From Campylobacterota bacterium (GTDB taxonomy: Bacteria > Campylobacterota > Campylobacteria > Campylobacterales > Sulfurovaceae), in NCBI GenBank assembly GCA_013153675.1, contig JAADEA010000047.1, positions 1 through 5,376 of the forward strand: a stretch of 5,376 nt of DNA, written 5' to 3'. Position 1 is the stretch's first letter. Each line of letters starts with the position of its first letter. This document shows positions 1 to 5,376 of the stretch, piece after piece. The notes under the pieces are model-generated. The model searched no databases. It was not told where the DNA came from and worked only from the letters and a program-made list of their open reading frames with translations. The translations under genes and the position numbers were made by a program.

Positions 1-78
1 GGAGGAGGAATTACAATAGATTCAATAGCTTCAAAAGAGTATCAAGAGTTACAAGATAAAGTATATATTCCAATTTAA
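1..78 (+). CDS. pabB: C-terminal end of a chorismate-binding enzyme, probably aminodeoxychorismate synthase component I (partial)
   Basis: Frame 1 is open from the first base to a TAA at 76-78 and gives 25 residues beginning GGGITIDS and containing KEYQELQDK. A GGGI-x-x-DS stretch followed by an E-Y-x-E helix a few residues later is the usual C-terminal signature of the chorismate-binding family (PabB, TrpE, MenF), where it lies at the end of the catalytic domain, and a tail of this length fits PabB. By family knowledge, PabB converts chorismate to 4-amino-4-deoxychorismate for folate, using ammonia from a glutaminase partner. The 5' part lies outside the window, so TrpE or another family member cannot be excluded. 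The family call is fairly good; the exact paralogue is inference. Confidence 0.55.
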   Translation, partial: GGGITIDSIASKEYQELQDKVYIPI

Positions 79-108
79 TAATCTCTTCTTTTTATAATAT
101 AGATTTTA

Positions 109-117
109 TGGTATTAT
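109..117 (+). promoter_or_regulatory. Candidate extended -10 promoter for the secreted protein gene
   Basis: TGGTATTAT at 109-117 has the form TG-N-TATTAT, an extended -10 element. It would start transcription near 124, about 20 bases before the TTG start and just ahead of the AAGGA at 133-137. There is no convincing -35, but the preceding T-rich stretch (84-95) is typical of housekeeping promoters in Campylobacterota. A perfect TATAAT at 93-98 is an alternative giving a longer leader. No terminator is apparent between the upstream gene's stop (78) and here, so read-through is also possible. Confidence 0.4.
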
Positions 118-132
118 CTACAAAATCAATCT

Positions 133-137
133 AAGGA
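133..137 (+). promoter_or_regulatory. Ribosome binding site that decides the TTG start at 146
   Basis: AAGGA lies 8 bases ahead of TTG at 146-148. No ATG or GTG near this point gives a sensible N-terminus, whereas the TTG is followed directly by a Lys-Lys-hydrophobic signal peptide. Confidence 0.65.
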
Positions 138-145
138 ATTAATTA

Positions 146-1819
146 TTGAAAAAAGGGTGGTTTATACTTTTTATTTTTATAAAAGTTTCACTCCTTTATA
201 GTGCAAAACCAGGGGGAGTAGATAAAGTAGAGCTATGGCTAAGAGCAGATAAAGGAGTATCTAATTCAAAAGTTTCAAAATGGAGCGATCAATCTGGAAA
301 TGGATGGGATGCTATACAAAATAATAGCACCTATCAACCAACTTGGGAAGAGAATATTGCAAACTTTAATCCAGCAATATATTTTAGTGACCACTTTTTA
401 GATGTAGATTACCATGAAGAGTTAAATGGAGAAAATCTAACTGTATTTACAGTAGTACTATCTGATGGAGGCTCTGGATATAGATCTCCTTGGACAACAA
501 GAGATGATCCCCCAACTCGCCGAACAACTGCTGGACATATTTTATATCTTGAAAATGGAGGAACATACTCTTATTGGACTGGAGTTTTGACAAATAGTTG
601 GAGACAACTTGATACATCTACTCGCCCAAGCAGAAATTATGAGATACTTACTACAAAATCTTCTACCCATACAGCAAATAGCTCTATTGATAAAGTAATA
701 TATTATCAAGGAAGCCAAATCGGCTCAAAAGATAATGTAGCATTTAGCCCAAATAGTGCAAGACCTTTTCGTATAGGAAAAGGAGCCACAGAGAGAGAAA
801 ATGGAGATTATCCATGGCATGGATATATAACTGAAACTATAGTCTTTAGCCAAGCATTAAGTGATAATCAAAGAGAAAGGGTAGAATCATATTTAGCACT
901 TAAATATGGCATCACCTTAAAACAGCCTAAAGATTATAGAGATTGCCATAATAATATAATATGGTCAAGTTCAGATAATAGTGATTATGGAAATGATATT
1001 GCAGGAGTTGGTCTTGATATAGGAGATGATTGCTCAAATTTAGATCAGAGAATCTCAAAATCAATAAATAAAGATGCTATTATTACAATGGCTACAAATA
1101 GCGATTTTAGCTCTCCTAATCCATCAAACCGCCCCTTATTAGGTAGTAGTGGATCTTTTATTATTTGGTCAAACAATAATGGTAATAGTTCATGGGAAAG
1201 TGATGGAGCTCCAAGAGGCGGAAAAATATTAGATAGAAAATGGAAGATAGAAAAAAGTGGTACTCCAAATAGCATTAGCATAGAAGTAGATGTAGATGAT
1301 AGCGATTTTGATATAGATGATTTTCAAGGCACCTTATACTTTGTCCATGGAGATGATCTATCTAAAGCAACTCCTTTACCTATGAAAAATGATGGAAATG
1401 GAAAATGGCATATAGATAATATAGAATTTAAAGATAAAGAGCTATTTAGTTTTGTTATAGATATTCCAGATTTAAATATTACCAAAAGCTCATGTGTAAT
1501 TAGTGATCCTGTTAATAATGCTAATACTCCAAAAAGAATCCCAGGAGCTAAAATTAGATATGCAATTGAGGTAAATAATAGAGGTAATGGAGATGCTCAA
1601 GATGTAGTTGTAACCGATCAACTAAGTGACTATTTTGACGAAAGCACAATTACTGCCCCTCTTATTTCAGAAGATAAATGTAACTGCCAAAATCCAACTA
1701 ATACCTCTTCTAATGGAAGTAATGGAAGTAAAGAGGGAGAAAATCCAGTAAAAATAGATTTTGGAACCATAGAGGCAAATAGTACTAAATGTGGATATTT
1801 CGAAGTAGAAATTAAATAA
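146..1819 (+). CDS. Secreted LamG-like/DUF8202 protein with a C-terminal DUF11-type domain
   Basis: This 557-aa protein is predicted to be exported; its function is unknown. The TTG start is supported by AAGGA at 133-137. Residues 1-20 form a signal peptide: MKK, a hydrophobic core, and LLYSA with likely cleavage after Ala20. Residues about 28-260 look like a concanavalin A/LamG-type beta sandwich, with VELWLRADKGV (28-38), WSDQSGNGWDA (46-56) and, at its end, an RVESYLALKYGITL segment (245-258). Residues about 270-440 match the DUF8202 pattern, including DIAGVG (284-289), QRISKSIN (301-308) and LDRKWKIEKSG (362-372). From 443 onward a DUF11-like domain begins with ITKSSCVISDPVN and RIPGAKIRYAIEV, and ends with a Cys pair (C512, C514) and C549. 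There is no C-terminal membrane anchor or sorting signal. Proteins of this build are usually surface or adhesion-related, but that role is inference. The ending KCGYFEVEIK looks like a natural C-terminus, not a truncation. Confidence 0.85.
   Translation: MKKGWFILFIFIKVSLLYSAKPGGVDKVELWLRADKGVSNSKVSKWSDQSGNGWDAIQNNSTYQPTWEENIANFNPAIYFSDHFLDVDYHEELNGENLTVFTVVLSDGGSGYRSPWTTRDDPPTRRTTAGHILYLENGGTYSYWTGVLTNSWRQLDTSTRPSRNYEILTTKSSTHTANSSIDKVIYYQGSQIGSKDNVAFSPNSARPFRIGKGATERENGDYPWHGYITETIVFSQALSDNQRERVESYLALKYGITLKQPKDYRDCHNNIIWSSSDNSDYGNDIAGVGLDIGDDCSNLDQRISKSINKDAIITMATNSDFSSPNPSNRPLLGSSGSFIIWSNNNGNSSWESDGAPRGGKILDRKWKIEKSGTPNSISIEVDVDDSDFDIDDFQGTLYFVHGDDLSKATPLPMKNDGNGKWHIDNIEFKDKELFSFVIDIPDLNITKSSCVISDPVNNANTPKRIPGAKIRYAIEVNNRGNGDAQDVVVTDQLSDYFDESTITAPLISEDKCNCQNPTNTSSNGSNGSKEGENPVKIDFGTIEANSTKCGYFEVEIK
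1712..1729 (+). repeat. Two tandem copies of a 9-bp unit in the DUF11 domain linker
   Basis: AATGGAAGT occurs twice back to back, encoding Asn-Gly-Ser twice within the Ser/Asn/Gly-rich stretch at residues 518-528. The unit is a multiple of three, so changes in copy number would alter loop length without shifting frame. Two copies may be chance. Confidence 0.5.
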
Positions 1820-1847
1820 TTTAGTTTTAGGATAATAAATTATTTAA
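1812..1847. terminator. AT-only inverted repeat at the convergent gene junction, possible bidirectional terminator
   Basis: TTAAATAATTTA (1812-1823) is perfectly complementary to TAAATTATTTAA (1836-1847), with a 12-base loop between. The left arm contains the TAA stop of the plus-strand secreted protein gene. The loop contains the stop of the minus-strand MazF-fold gene, and the right arm covers that gene's last codons. Position and symmetry suit a shared terminator for two convergent genes only 7 bp apart. However, the stem has no G-C pairs and no clear T tract follows on either strand, so termination would be weak or factor-dependent. Confidence 0.4.
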
Positions 1848-2351
1848 CTTCTCTTTTATCTCTTGCAACTCTTCTTTATTAAGTTTTGTTACAACTCCTC
1901 TATTAAAAAGCACTCTTTGAGCTAATATAATCCCTATTGCATTTAATACCACTTCACTATCTTTTATAAGATTATCTCTCTTTTTAATTAACACTCTATA
2001 ATCTCCTCCATATACTCTTGATGTAAGAGGAGCTATTAAAATATTTTGATATAAATGATAATAAACAGCCCTATTTAGATAGTTGTTTTGTAAAATCACC
2101 ACAGGTCTTATCTTAGCACTTTTATTTGGAGACAAATTTGCAAAATAGACTTCTCCTCTAAAAAATAGAGGCACATTAAAGGTAGATAGATCCTCTTCTT
2201 CTAAAGCATCTAAATAGCTATCTCTAATACTTTTTGGACGACAAATAAGGGCATTTTTATTTCTTAATGCCCACTCTTTAAAATCCTTATCATCAATTAA
2301 TGAGAGTAATTTATAAAAATTTTTCTCTTTTTCCTCTTTAAACTCTCCCAT
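1827..2351 (-). CDS. PemK/MazF-fold protein with an N-terminal extension, no visible antitoxin
   Basis: This 174-aa protein is mostly a MazF/PemK-type domain (about residues 63-174), a fold whose classical members are mRNA-cleaving toxins. Family marks are RGEVYFANLSP (65-75), IRPVVILQN (81-89), the APLTS strand (107-111) and KDSEVVL (130-136), with a final helix rich in Glu and Lys. Arg82 and Thr110 align with the catalytic Arg and Thr of Bacillus MazF. The usual E-Q-I-R-T-I-D segment is replaced by N-A-I-G-I-I-L (137-143), so activity or target may differ. Residues 1-62 are a charged, mostly helical extension absent from ordinary MazF (about 115 aa). The ATG lies 5 bp after the DAHP synthase stop, so the two genes are probably co-transcribed. 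AAAAGG sits only one base before the ATG, which suggests translational coupling. No antitoxin-sized ORF adjoins it. An in-frame GTG at Val60 (2172-2174) would give a bare MazF domain but has no well-spaced ribosome binding site. Confidence 0.8.
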   Translation of the reverse strand: MGEFKEEKEKNFYKLLSLIDDKDFKEWALRNKNALICRPKSIRDSYLDALEEEDLSTFNVPLFFRGEVYFANLSPNKSAKIRPVVILQNNYLNRAVYYHLYQNILIAPLTSRVYGGDYRVLIKKRDNLIKDSEVVLNAIGIILAQRVLFNRGVVTKLNKEELQEIKEKLNNLLS

Positions 2352-2356
2352 ACCTT

Positions 2357-3691
2357 TTAAAATATCTCACTAATAGTAAAAGCAAGCTCAAGAGCTTGTT
2401 TAGCATTTAGCCTTGGATCACATTGAGTATGATATCTACTATTTAAATCATCTACTGTTAAAGGACAAGAGATACTTCCTGTGCACTCTGTTACATCCTC
2501 TCCTGTCATCTCTAAATGAATTCCCGCAGCTACTGTCCCTTCTTCTTGATGAATTCTAAAAAATGATTTTACCTCACTTAATATATTATTAAAATCTCTT
2601 GTCTTAATTCCATCTGGGCTCTTTTCTACATTTCCATGCATTGGATCAATTGTCCATACTACATTTCTCTTAGCCTCTTTTACTGCTCTAAGAAGAGGAG
2701 GAAATAGCTCATCAATCTTTTTTGCTCCCATTCTAACAATTAAATTTAATCTTCCCTCTTCATTAGAAGGATTTAATTTATCAATTAACTCAATTAACTC
2801 ATCTGGCTTCATAGAAGGACCAACTTTACATCCAATTGGATTATTTATACCTCTAAAATATTCTACATGAGCACCATCTATATCTCTCGTTCTATCACCG
2901 ATCCATAACATATGTGCAGATGTGTTATACCACTTTCCAGTAATACTATCCACTCTTGTTAAAGCCTCTTCATAATTTAATAAAAGAGCCTCATGGGAGG
3001 TATATACAGTAGTTTGCCTAAGTTGAGGTGTATTTTCACTATTTATACCAATTGCTCTTAAAAACTTCATTGTTTTATCAATCTGGCAACTTAACTCCTC
3101 ATATCTTTTGCCAATTGGATGATTTTTAATAAAATCTAAATTCCATCTATGCACCTCATTTAAATCTGCAAGCCCTCCTCTTGAAAAAGCTCTCAAAAGA
3201 TTCATAGTAGCGGCAGATTGATTATAGGCTCTAAACATTCGTAAAGGATCTGCCTTTCTTGCCTCTTTAGTAAAAGCAATATCATTAATAATATCTCCTC
3301 TATAACTTGGAAGCTTTACTCCATCTCTCTCTTCATAATCACTACTTCTTGGTTTTGCAAATTGTCCAGCAACTCTTCCAATCTTAACCACAGGCTTACC
3401 AGCACTATATGTAATTACTACCGCCATTTGCAATATAAGTTTAAAAAGATTTTTAATTGTATCTGCATTAAATGCAGCAAAGCTCTCGGCACAATCTCCA
3501 CCTTGAACAATAAAAGCCTCTCCTCTTCCAGCTTTTGCCATCTCTTTCTTTAAATTTCTTGCCTCTCCAGCAAAAATCAAAGGAGGAAAACATTTAAGCT
3601 CTGCTTCTACCTTCTTTAATAGCTCTTGATCTTCATATGTAGGCTGTTGCTTTATAGGAAATTTTCTCCAACTACTTGGACTCCAATCCAT
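2357..3691 (-). CDS. aroF: Class II 3-deoxy-D-arabino-heptulosonate-7-phosphate (DAHP) synthase
   Basis: This enzyme condenses phosphoenolpyruvate with erythrose 4-phosphate to DAHP, the first step of the shikimate pathway to chorismate, in the cytoplasm. Class II (plant-type) identity is clear. With the start used here (444 aa) the landmarks are [10 protein letters not shown] near the N-terminus, AGEARNL (41-47), QGGDCAESF (63-71), GQFAKPRS (109-116), SYRGDIIN (129-136), [12 protein letters not shown] (258-269), NPIGCKVGP (284-292), DPMHGN (349-354), HLEMTGE (392-398) and QCDPRLN (423-429). The metal ligands known from Mycobacterium, Cys/His/Glu/Asp, correspond to C67, H352, E394 and D425. 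Length is normal and there is no added regulatory or chorismate mutase domain. ATG at 3691 is chosen over a TTG at 3697 because AAGG (3702-3699) is 7 bases from the ATG but only one from the TTG. It appears to have its own promoter and to lead a two-gene transcript with the MazF-fold gene. Confidence 0.95.
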   Translation of the reverse strand: MDWSPSSWRKFPIKQQPTYEDQELLKKVEAELKCFPPLIFAGEARNLKKEMAKAGRGEAFIVQGGDCAESFAAFNADTIKNLFKLILQMAVVITYSAGKPVVKIGRVAGQFAKPRSSDYEERDGVKLPSYRGDIINDIAFTKEARKADPLRMFRAYNQSAATMNLLRAFSRGGLADLNEVHRWNLDFIKNHPIGKRYEELSCQIDKTMKFLRAIGINSENTPQLRQTTVYTSHEALLLNYEEALTRVDSITGKWYNTSAHMLWIGDRTRDIDGAHVEYFRGINNPIGCKVGPSMKPDELIELIDKLNPSNEEGRLNLIVRMGAKKIDELFPPLLRAVKEAKRNVVWTIDPMHGNVEKSPDGIKTRDFNNILSEVKSFFRIHQEEGTVAAGIHLEMTGEDVTECTGSISCPLTVDDLNSRYHTQCDPRLNAKQALELAFTISEIF

Positions 3692-3698
3692 CTTCAAA

Positions 3699-3702
3699 CC
3701 TT
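3699..3702 (-). promoter_or_regulatory. Ribosome binding site that decides the DAHP synthase start
   Basis: AAGG on the minus strand is 7 bases ahead of ATG (3691-3689). The upstream in-frame TTG at 3697 would leave a single base of spacing, so the longer reading (two extra residues) is unlikely. Confidence 0.7.
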
Positions 3703-3719
3703 ATTAAAAAATTGGAGTG

Positions 3720-3725
3720 ATTATA
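3720..3725 (-). promoter_or_regulatory. -10 element of the DAHP synthase promoter
   Basis: Minus-strand TATAAT (3725-3720) is a perfect consensus -10. It would start transcription near 3713 and leave a leader of about 20 bases before the ATG at 3691. There is no good -35, but a T7 tract lies upstream at 3745-3739, as is common in Campylobacterota promoters. It sits between the end of cmoA and the DAHP synthase gene, which implies the latter is transcribed independently of cmoA. Confidence 0.55.
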
Positions 3726-3758
3726 TCTTATATTTAATAAAAAAAGCATAACTAATAT

Positions 3759-3792
3759 AAAAACTTTTAACTATTTAATAGCTCTAAAAGTT
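3759..3792 (-). terminator. Likely intrinsic terminator of cmoA, overlapping its stop codon
   Basis: On the minus strand AACTTTTA (3792-3785) pairs perfectly with TAAAAGTT (3769-3762). Inside the loop a short CTAT/ATAG pairing (3781-3778 with 3774-3771) can extend the hairpin, and the last bases run into a TTTTT tract (3763-3759). The stop codon of cmoA (3773-3771) lies in the loop. The stem is AT-rich and therefore weak, but hairpin plus T tract at the gene end is the expected arrangement. Confidence 0.45.
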
Positions 3793-4478
3793 GCAAAATT
3801 TGCCCATTGAAATAGAGTATCTACTCTCTTAAAACCGCTTTGCTCACACAATTTTATATTCTCTTTTATAGTAAAAGGTATTAAAACATTCTCTAAAGCC
3901 TCTCTTTTTTTTGCTATCTCATATTGGGAGTATCCTTGCTTTTTTTTATACTCATAATAGATATCAATAATCTCTTTATCAAGCTTTTTATCATTAAAAA
4001 TTATCTTTTCTGAAAAATAAAATACTCCTCCCTTTTTTAATCCATTATATATCTTTTTTATCAGCTCAATTCTATCAATTGGTCGAATAAATTGCAAAGT
4101 ATAATTTGCTACAATAAAATTAAAATCTTTTATATCATAATTAAAGATATCTTCTAAAATTAATTCTATTTTAGCACCAAAGGCTAAAGCCTTATTCCTT
4201 GCTCTCTCAACCATCGCTTTTGAATTATCAATTCCAATTAACTCTAAATCATCTCTTTTTATATATAAATTTAATAAAAAAGATGCAGTTGAAGAGCCTA
4301 TATCTAATACTCTATCATTTTCTTTTGCCTCTTTAGATATTAAAGATGAAATAAGATCTTGAACCTCCTTATAAAAAGGAACAGATCTATTTAACATATC
4401 ATCAAAAACACTTGCTACTTTCTCATCAAACTCAAACTGTTTTTGGATATCATTTAAAAAGAGTTTATCTTTTGGCAC
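3771..4478 (-). CDS. cmoA: Carboxy-S-adenosyl-L-methionine synthase CmoA
   Basis: CmoA makes carboxy-SAM from SAM and prephenate, releasing phenylpyruvate. CmoB then transfers the carboxymethyl group to 5-hydroxyuridine at tRNA position 34. The 235-aa protein is close to the E. coli length (247 aa) and is collinear with it: [18 protein letters not shown] (17-34), SAM-binding motif [11 protein letters not shown] (57-67), IGIDNSKAM (81-89) with the acidic ribose-binding residue, NYTLQF (125-130), SEKIIF (156-161), [17 protein letters not shown] (182-198) and [10 protein letters not shown] (222-231). Arg192 lies in the segment that holds the carboxylate in the E. coli enzyme. These features separate CmoA from ordinary methyltransferases. 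The start is GTG (4478-4476), with AAAGGA 5 bases upstream. It is divergent from the patatin-like gene and followed by a likely terminator. No cmoB is visible here, so it must be elsewhere if the pathway is complete. Confidence 0.93.
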   Translation of the reverse strand: MPKDKLFLNDIQKQFEFDEKVASVFDDMLNRSVPFYKEVQDLISSLISKEAKENDRVLDIGSSTASFLLNLYIKRDDLELIGIDNSKAMVERARNKALAFGAKIELILEDIFNYDIKDFNFIVANYTLQFIRPIDRIELIKKIYNGLKKGGVFYFSEKIIFNDKKLDKEIIDIYYEYKKKQGYSQYEIAKKREALENVLIPFTIKENIKLCEQSGFKRVDTLFQWANFATFRAIK

Positions 4479-4488
4479 TAAATTCCTT

Positions 4489-4494
4489 TAAAAT
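4489..4494 (+). promoter_or_regulatory. Tentative -10 element for the patatin-like gene
   Basis: Plus-strand TAAAAT (4489-4494) would place the start of transcription near 4501, just upstream of the ribosome binding site AAGGAG (4511-4516), which is 5 bases from the ATG. The T8 tract at 4494-4501 follows rather than precedes it. A TATTAT at 4501-4506 lies too close to the ribosome binding site to be useful. The call is weak. Confidence 0.25.
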
Positions 4495-4501
4495 TTTTTT
4501 T

Positions 4502-4507
4502 ATTATA
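4502..4507 (-). promoter_or_regulatory. -10 element of the cmoA promoter in the divergent region
   Basis: Minus-strand TATAAT (4507-4502) would start transcription near 4495, giving a leader of about 17 bases that still includes AAAGGA (4489-4484). Any -35 region would lie within the first codons of the divergent patatin-like gene. No convincing -35 is seen. Confidence 0.5.
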
Positions 4508-4521
4508 CAAAAGGAGAATTT

Positions 4522-5352
4522 ATGAAAAGAAGAGTAGCCCTTATTTTAGGTAGTGGAGGAGCAAGAGGATATGCTCATATTGGAGCAATAGAGATTTTAA
4601 AAGAGTTTAATTTTGAAATTACATCAATTAGTGGTGCATCAATGGGAGCATTAGTTGGAGGATTATATGCTGCTAATAAATTAAAAGAGTATAGAGAGTG
4701 GGTTGAGAGTATTAATGTAATAGATCTATTAACTCTCTTAGATGTAGGTCTTGGTTCTGCTGCTATATTTAAAGGTGATAAGGTCTATTCAAAATTAGAA
4801 GAGCTTATAGGAAAAGTAAAAATTGAAGAGCTTAAAATAAAATATACAGCAGTTGCAGCAGATATAAAAAATTCAAAAGAGTATTGGTTTCAAGAGGGAG
4901 ACCTATTAACTGCAATTAGAGCATCAAGTGCAATTCCAGCAATATTTGCTCCCATTAAATATAAAGAGATGTTATTAGTAGATGGTGGATTATTAAATCC
5001 TCTCCCAGCTGCTCCTTTAAGCTCTGTAGATGCAGATTTAACAATAGCTATTAATTTATATGATAAAGATTCTCCAATATTTGATAAAAAGAGTGATGAA
5101 TCAAAAATGCTAAAATGGTTATCAAAATTTATTCCCCAAAACCGATTAAATATTTTTGATATTGCAGATATGACATTTGATACTGCTCAATATTCTCTTA
5201 CAAAATATAGACTTTGCGGCTATTATCCAGATATAATTGTAAATATTCCTAAAAATATATGCAAAACATTTGAATATTATAGAGCCAAAGAGATTATTAA
5301 AATAGGAAAGGATTTTACATTTGAAACTCTAAGAAAAGAGAAGATAATTTAA
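4522..5352 (+). CDS. Patatin-like phospholipase (RssA/NTE-type serine lipid hydrolase)
   Basis: This 276-aa protein is a compact bacterial patatin, a family that hydrolyses acyl esters of phospholipids or lysophospholipids with a Ser-Asp dyad. All hallmarks are present: the oxyanion-hole loop GSGGARGYAH (10-19), the nucleophile elbow GASMG (38-42) with Ser40, the block RASSAIPAIFAPI (133-145), and the catalytic Asp in VDGGLLNPLP (153-162), Asp154. No signal peptide or clear membrane span is seen, so it is probably cytoplasmic or peripheral to the membrane. The last 90 residues are less conserved. The start ATG follows AAGGAG with 5-base spacing. It is divergent from cmoA. No gene follows within the remaining 24 bases. 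The substrate cannot be inferred; it resembles the RssA-like group of housekeeping patatins more than secreted ExoU-type effectors. Confidence 0.92.
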   Translation: MKRRVALILGSGGARGYAHIGAIEILKEFNFEITSISGASMGALVGGLYAANKLKEYREWVESINVIDLLTLLDVGLGSAAIFKGDKVYSKLEELIGKVKIEELKIKYTAVAADIKNSKEYWFQEGDLLTAIRASSAIPAIFAPIKYKEMLLVDGGLLNPLPAAPLSSVDADLTIAINLYDKDSPIFDKKSDESKMLKWLSKFIPQNRLNIFDIADMTFDTAQYSLTKYRLCGYYPDIIVNIPKNICKTFEYYRAKEIIKIGKDFTFETLRKEKII

Positions 5353-5376
5353 AATAATACTTTTTCATTTCTTTAA

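Noticed and set aside
1045..1281. Minus-strand 78-aa open frame inside the secreted protein gene
   Set aside because: It lies wholly within a well-supported plus-strand gene with recognisable domains, and its own translation shows no family motif. It is a shadow frame.
1712..1729. Tandem 9-bp repeat as a phase-variation switch
   Set aside because: There are only two copies of a unit divisible by three, so copy change would not switch the frame. At most it would vary a linker length.
3362..3553. Plus-strand 63-aa open frame opposite the DAHP synthase gene
   Set aside because: It is antisense to the conserved QGGDCAESF and GQFAKPRS regions and its Ser/Asn/Cys-rich translation looks like reverse-strand noise.
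4473..4487. TGGCAC on the plus strand upstream of the patatin-like gene, resembling the -24 half of a sigma-54 promoter
   Set aside because: The -24 half matches, but the -12 position reads CT in place of the required GC. The bases also encode the cmoA start and its leader, so the match is probably chance.
5353..5376. Possible start of a further gene or terminator after the patatin-like gene
   Set aside because: Only 24 AT-rich bases remain, with no hairpin or ribosome binding site visible and no supported reading frame on either strand.
1..5376. CRISPR array, insertion sequence, tRNA or rRNA gene, or prophage genes
   Set aside because: No spaced direct repeats, transposase motifs, terminal inverted repeats, clover-leaf sequences or phage-type proteins were seen. 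Nearly all of the window is accounted for by coding sequence.

Overview
The window is very AT-rich (roughly 30% GC by eye), with AGA, ATA and AAA codons common. It carries a class II DAHP synthase closely resembling the Helicobacter type and a CmoA, and it uses TTG, GTG and ATG starts with short Shine-Dalgarno-led leaders. Together with a cysteine-containing DUF11-type surface domain, this suggests a low-GC member of the Campylobacterota (epsilonproteobacteria). I cannot name the genus.

Layout. Bases 1-78 are the last 25 codons and stop of a plus-strand chorismate-utilising enzyme, most likely aminodeoxychorismate synthase component I (PabB-like). A short AT-rich promoter region leads to a plus-strand gene (146-1819, TTG start) for a secreted 557-aa protein with a LamG-like/DUF8202 region and a C-terminal DUF11-type domain. 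It meets a minus-strand block tail to tail, with only 7 bp between stop codons and a 12-bp AT-only inverted repeat covering the junction. Read 5' to 3', the minus-strand block is cmoA (4478-3771), an intergenic region with a likely terminator and promoter, class II DAHP synthase (ATG at 3691, stop ending at 2357), then, 5 bp later, a 174-aa PemK/MazF-fold protein (2351-1827) with an unusual 60-aa N-terminal extension. A patatin-like phospholipase (4522-5352, plus strand) is divergent from cmoA across only 43 bp.

Functional links. DAHP synthase is the entry step of the shikimate pathway. CmoA consumes prephenate, made from the chorismate this pathway yields, to form carboxy-SAM for tRNA wobble-uridine modification. 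The 5' fragment would use chorismate for folate. Three genes in 5 kb therefore touch chorismate metabolism, although they are not one transcription unit. The MazF-fold gene is placed as the distal cistron of the DAHP synthase transcript and has no visible antitoxin partner. Most of the window is ordinary chromosomal housekeeping. The least explained parts are the solitary MazF-fold gene and the secreted DUF8202/DUF11 protein.
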